Below are positions 6,030 through 9,656 of a DNA stretch of 9,656 nucleotides, piece after piece (position 1 is the first letter of the stretch; the number at the start of each line of letters is the position of its first letter). Below the pieces are notes generated by a model. It was given only the letters and a program-made list of their open reading frames with translations, made no database searches and had not been told where the DNA came from. The stretch is from Planctomycetota bacterium (GTDB lineage: Bacteria; Planctomycetota; Planctomycetia; Isosphaerales; Isosphaeraceae), in contig JAJYDH010000224.1 of the NCBI GenBank assembly GCA_021777685.1, positions 1 through 9,656 on the forward strand, read 5' to 3'. Both the position numbers and the translations under genes were made by a program.

Positions 6030-9000
6030 TCATCGCCCGTCCTCTTGCCGGCCGGCCTCGATGGCCGACCATCGCCTCCGCCGGACCTGGTAGAAGAGCA
6101 CGGGCAGTAGCAGGTCGATGACCTCGTCGGCGACGAGCAGGCCGCCCAGGACCGGCGCTGCCATCGGCCGGATCACCTCGGCGCCGGGGCCGTCGGCCCA
6201 GAGCATCGGGGCGAGCCCGAGGATGGTGATCCCCTCCGTGAGGAGCTTCGGCCGGAGCCGATGCGCGGCGCCGTCGAGGACGGCCGCCCGGAGACCTTCC
6301 AGGGTCAGGGCTCCCAGGCCCCCGGCCCTCGCGACCGCCTCGCGGAGATAGACCAGCATGATGATGCCCGTCGACGTCGCCATGCCGAAGCATGCGATGT
6401 AGCCCACCCACGTCGTCACCGTGAACGGGAATCCCAGGAGCCACTGGAAGAAGAGCCCGCCGGCGATCGACCCCGGCACAGCCAGGAGCATCAAGCAGGC
6501 GTCGGCGAGGTCGCGGTAGGTCCAGTAGAGCACGGCGAAGATCAGCACGAGGACCAGCGGCAGGACGAGGGCCAGGGTCATCCGGGCGCGGGCCTCGTGC
6601 TCGAACTGGCCGGTCCAGGAGACCGAGACCCCGGTCGGAAGCCTGACATTCGAGGCGACCACGCGGCGGGCCTCCTCGACGAAGTCGACGACGCCCCGGC
6701 CCCGGACGTTGAGCCGGACGTAGTTCCGGAGCATGCCGTCTTCCCCCTTGATCGTCGAGGGGCCCTCGACGACCCGGATGTCGGCGACCTCGGCCATCCG
6801 GACGAACCTCGGCCTGCCGTCGGGGGCCCGGGCCAGGGTCGGGACCAGGATCTCGCGGGCCGAGGCCTCGTCCTCGCGGAAGGCGCGGGCGTAGCGGACC
6901 CGGACGGGGTGGCGCTCTCGCCCCTCGACCGCCGTCGTCGCGATCCGCCCGCCCAGGGCGGCCTCGATCGCGTCGGTCAGGTCGCCGACCGAGACGCCCA
7001 GCCTCGCCGCCTTCTCGCGGTCGGCGCGGATCTCCAGGGTCCCTTTGCCACGGACCGGGTCGGCCACGACGTCGACCGCGCCCGGGAGCCGCTTCAACTC
7101 GGCGGCGATCGCCTCGGACCCGGACACGACGTCATCCAGGCTCCGGCCGAGCACGCGGACCCCGACGGCGGTGTTCACCCCCGTCGCGAGCATGTCGACG
7201 CGGTTCTGGATCGGCATGGTCCAGATGTTCGACCACCCGGGCATCTGCACCGCGCGGTCCAGCTCGGCACCCGAGCCGATCAGGTCGGCCCGCTCCCGCC
7301 GCCAGAGGACGAGGTGCCGGGCGAGGTCCCTCGACAGCTCGCCCTGGATCGACTCGACCCCGGGGATCGGCGGGAGGTCGGGGACCTCGGCCGCCCGGCC
7401 CATCGCGTGGTGGTGGGTCGCGGACCTCGGGGAGGGCAGGGGGGGGCGATCCCGATGGGCGCGGACCCTGGCCAGGGCCGAGGCGACCTCCGGGTCCGAG
7501 GCGCCGAGCCTGGTTAAAAGATCCTCGATCGCGAGCCGGGTGAAGACCCAGGCCGCTCGCCCGACCAGCTCGGCGTCCAGCTCCTTCAGGTGGGCCCGCC
7601 AGAGCTTGAGCTGCACGGGCGTCAGCCCGTCGTGCGACGCCGGGCCCAGCTCCGGCCCTCGCTCGTGAAGAAATCCGACGTTCCGCAGGTAAGCATACTC
7701 CCGGAGCTGGACATCGAACCTCGGCATGATCTCGGTGACGCAGGCGGCGATCGCGGCCTCTCGATCCGAGGGCGGGGCGGTCATCCCGACCCGGATCAGG
7801 GCATCGAGCACGACCCCGACCTGATGTGTCGCGTCTCGTGCGGTCATCACCCTGCGGGGCCAGAGTTCCCTCGGGCGGAAGTTCACCATCGACTCGATCA
7901 TGTCCGGAGGCGCAGGGTCGGTGGGGGTGTCGGCCCGGCCAGCCTTGCCGACGACCATCTCCACCTCGGGGAACCGGCAGAGCACCATGTCGCGGGCCTT
8001 GAGGTCGTCGCTCGACTGCGTGATGGACGCCCTGGGCACGGTGATCGGCATGTCCATGACCATCCCCTCGTCCAGCGGCGTGAGGAACTCCCGGCCGATC
8101 GGCACCATCGACGACTCGGCGATGAGAGCCACCAAAACAAGCCCCAGCGTCGGCACAATCCGCCCGGCCAGCCCTCGGGCCGTCATCCAGGCGGCGACCA
8201 CGGCCAGGAACAAGGTCGCGAGGAGCAGGGGGCGGCTACCCACCGGCGCGAAGCCGACCAGGAACGTCGCGCCGAGGACGAACGCCAGCGGCGCCGGGCG
8301 GTCGAGCAGGAACGCCAGGGTCGGGCGATAGACCTCGATCACGCCCCGGACGATCGGGCTGGCCGACTCGGGCCGGAGCCGCCCCCTGATGAAGATCGTG
8401 CAGAGCGCCGGGACGAGCGTGATCGCCAGGCCCGAGACGACGAGCAGGGCGAAGGTCTTGGTGAACGCCAGCGGCCGGAACATCTTCCCCTCGATCCCGC
8501 CGAGGGCGAACACCGGCAGGAACGACAGGAGCATGATGACGACCGAGAAGAAGATCGGCCGGCCGACCTCGACGCACGCCGGCAGGACGACCGCCCGGAC
8601 ATCGCCCCGGGCCGGATCGTCGCCGAAGTGCCGCCGGAGCCGGTGCATCGCGTTCTCGGCCATCACGACCGACGAGTCGACCAGCACGCCGATCGAGATC
8701 GCGATCCCGGCCAGCGACATGACGTTCGCCTGGACGTCCACGACGCCCAACCTCCTGAGCCCGGCCATGATCGCGAACGACCCGAGGACCGACAGCGGCA
8801 GCGTGATGGCGACGATGAACGTCGTCCGAACGTGGAGCAGCACGACCAGCACGCAGGCCGCCGCCGTGACGATCGCCTCGGCCACCGTCCCCACGACGGT
8901 CCCGATCGCCCCCTCGATCAGCGGAGTCCGGTCGTAAAAGGGCACGATCGAGACGCCCGACGGCAGGCCGGCGGAGATCTCGTGGAGCCGCGCCTTGATC

Positions 9001-9656
9001 CGCCGCGTCACCTCCAGCGGGTTCTCGCCCGAGGCCATCAAGATCACCCCGCCGACCGCCTCGCCGCCGTCCTTCTCCAGGCTCCCCCGGCGAGGCCCGG
9101 GTCCGACGGCGACGTTCGCCACGTCGCCGACCCGCACCGCCTGACCGCCCGGACCGGGCACGAGGATATTCTCCAGGTCGCGGACGATCGCCCGGGACGC
9201 ATCGCCCACGTCGGCCGAGGCCCCGAGTCGGCCGATCCCGCGGACCACGAACTCGGCATTCCCCGCCTGGACCGACTGGCCGCCGACCGTCGCGTTCGAC
9301 CGCGAGATCGCCCCCAGGACCTCCGCCATCGTCACCCCCCGGGCCTGGAGCCGGTACGGGACGACCGAGACCTGATACTCGACCGGGAACCCGCCGACGC
9401 TCGCGACCTCGGCCACGCCCCGGACCGACGCGAGTTGCGGCCGGATGGACCAGTCCTGGAGCGACCGGAGGCGGCCGGCATCGAGCCCGCCCCCCTCGAC
9501 GGCGTACCAGAAGATCTGGCCCGTCGCCGGCGAGTCGGGCCCGAGCCGGGGCACCACGCCAGGCGGAAGGCCCGCCCCGGCGACGGCCAGGCGCCCGGCC
9601 ACGAGTCGGCGACCCTCGGCGACGGTCGTCGACTCGTCGAGGATGACGTGGATGAG
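6030..9656 (-). CDS. cusA: CusA-type heavy-metal RND efflux pump, 5' end beyond the window
   Basis: This is the inner-membrane proton-driven pump of a tripartite Cu/Ag-type export system. The frame is open to the window edge, and the residues before the first possible start (GTG at 9602) still match CusA (LIHVILDEST), so that GTG is internal and roughly 80-100 residues are missing. Counting from 9602, 1190 residues are visible. The CusA methionine site is conserved: M518 (MDMP), M568 (PPDMIES) and M804 (NRVDML), equivalent to CusA M573, M623 and M672. TM4 Asp is D309 (GVLVDSSVVMAEN) and the relay lysine is K1119 (RLRPK). The CusA TM11 Glu (E939) is replaced by S1077. Relative to CusA there is an insertion of about 180 residues (about 605-785) in the periplasmic porter part and extra hydrophobic segments (about 435-500) before the second half. 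The stop is TGA at 6030. The adaptor and outer-membrane genes probably lie upstream, outside the window. Metal specificity is inferred from the Met site. Confidence 0.9.
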   Translation of the reverse strand, partial: LIHVILDESTTVAEGRRLVAGRLAVAGAGLPPGVVPRLGPDSPATGQIFWYAVEGGGLDAGRLRSLQDWSIRPQLASVRGVAEVASVGGFPVEYQVSVVPYRLQARGVTMAEVLGAISRSNATVGGQSVQAGNAEFVVRGIGRLGASADVGDASRAIVRDLENILVPGPGGQAVRVGDVANVAVGPGPRRGSLEKDGGEAVGGVILMASGENPLEVTRRIKARLHEISAGLPSGVSIVPFYDRTPLIEGAIGTVVGTVAEAIVTAAACVLVVLLHVRTTFIVAITLPLSVLGSFAIMAGLRRLGVVDVQANVMSLAGIAISIGVLVDSSVVMAENAMHRLRRHFGDDPARGDVRAVVLPACVEVGRPIFFSVVIMLLSFLPVFALGGIEGKMFRPLAFTKTFALLVVSGLAITLVPALCTIFIRGRLRPESASPIVRGVIEVYRPTLAFLLDRPAPLAFVLGATFLVGFAPVGSRPLLLATLFLAVVAAWMTARGLAGRIVPTLGLVLVALIAESSMVPIGREFLTPLDEGMVMDMPITVPRASITQSSDDLKARDMVLCRFPEVEMVVGKAGRADTPTDPAPPDMIESMVNFRPRELWPRRVMTARDATHQVGVVLDALIRVGMTAPPSDREAAIAACVTEIMPRFDVQLREYAYLRNVGFLHERGPELGPASHDGLTPVQLKLWRAHLKELDAELVGRAAWVFTRLAIEDLLTRLGASDPEVASALARVRAHRDRPPLPSPRSATHHHAMGRAAEVPDLPPIPGVESIQGELSRDLARHLVLWRRERADLIGSGAELDRAVQMPGWSNIWTMPIQNRVDMLATGVNTAVGVRVLGRSLDDVVSGSEAIAAELKRLPGAVDVVADPVRGKGTLEIRADREKAARLGVSVGDLTDAIEAALGGRIATTAVEGRERHPVRVRYARAFREDEASAREILVPTLARAPDGRPRFVRMAEVADIRVVEGPSTIKGEDGMLRNYVRLNVRGRGVVDFVEEARRVVASNVRLPTGVSVSWTGQFEHEARARMTLALVLPLVLVLIFAVLYWTYRDLADACLMLLAVPGSIAGGLFFQWLLGFPFTVTTWVGYIACFGMATSTGIIMLVYLREAVARAGGLGALTLEGLRAAVLDGAAHRLRPKLLTEGITILGLAPMLWADGPGAEVIRPMAAPVLGGLLVADEVIDLLLPVLFYQVRRRRWSAIEAGRQEDGR

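Noticed and set aside
6261..7517. Plus-strand open frame of 418 codons opposite the RND gene
   Set aside because: It is antisense to a strongly conserved CusA-like protein and its composition (Asp, Arg, Gly, Pro) is that of a shadow frame.
9600..9602. GTG at 9602 as the true start of the RND pump
   Set aside because: Codons upstream to the window edge keep matching the CusA family, and the first membrane helix of the family is absent from the visible part, so the start is beyond the window.

Overview
The DNA is very GC-rich, with G or C at most third codon positions and few strong Shine-Dalgarno sequences. It encodes a multihaem cytochrome c, an FHA-GAF-class III cyclase and an SGNH protein of a kind I associate with Planctomycetes. 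My best guess is a planctomycete of the Isosphaeraceae type, an inference from style and gene content only. No rRNA, tRNA, CRISPR array or insertion sequence is visible.

Left part (25-4688), all on the minus strand. Read in the direction of transcription, it holds an FHA-GAF-nucleotide cyclase (4688-2808), a membrane cytochrome b (2698-1724, GTG start) and a ten-haem cytochrome c anchored by one N-terminal helix (1710-25). The two cytochrome genes lie 13 bases apart and look like one unit. The b protein has two H-X13-H helices, enough to hold two stacked b haems. The c protein carries ten CXXCH motifs. Together they look like a membrane module that takes electrons from quinol (or passes them back) through b haems to a periplasmic haem wire. 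The cyclase 109 bases upstream could be co-transcribed or be a separate signalling gene. It has lost both residues that normally choose the purine base.

Middle (4689-5994). A 141-base divergent spacer with repeated short palindromes separates the cyclase from a plus-strand gene for a membrane-anchored SGNH-hydrolase-like protein. That gene is split by a +1 frameshift at a run of seven C (4999-5005). The anchor and N-terminus lie in one frame, and the GDS serine and everything after it in the next.

Right part (6030-9656), minus strand. The end of the window is a large CusA-type heavy-metal RND efflux pump, cut at its 5' end by the window edge. The three methionines of the CusA copper/silver site are conserved. 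The protein also has an insertion of about 180 residues in its periplasmic part and additional membrane segments before the second porter half. It converges with the SGNH gene over 35 bases that contain a small hairpin.
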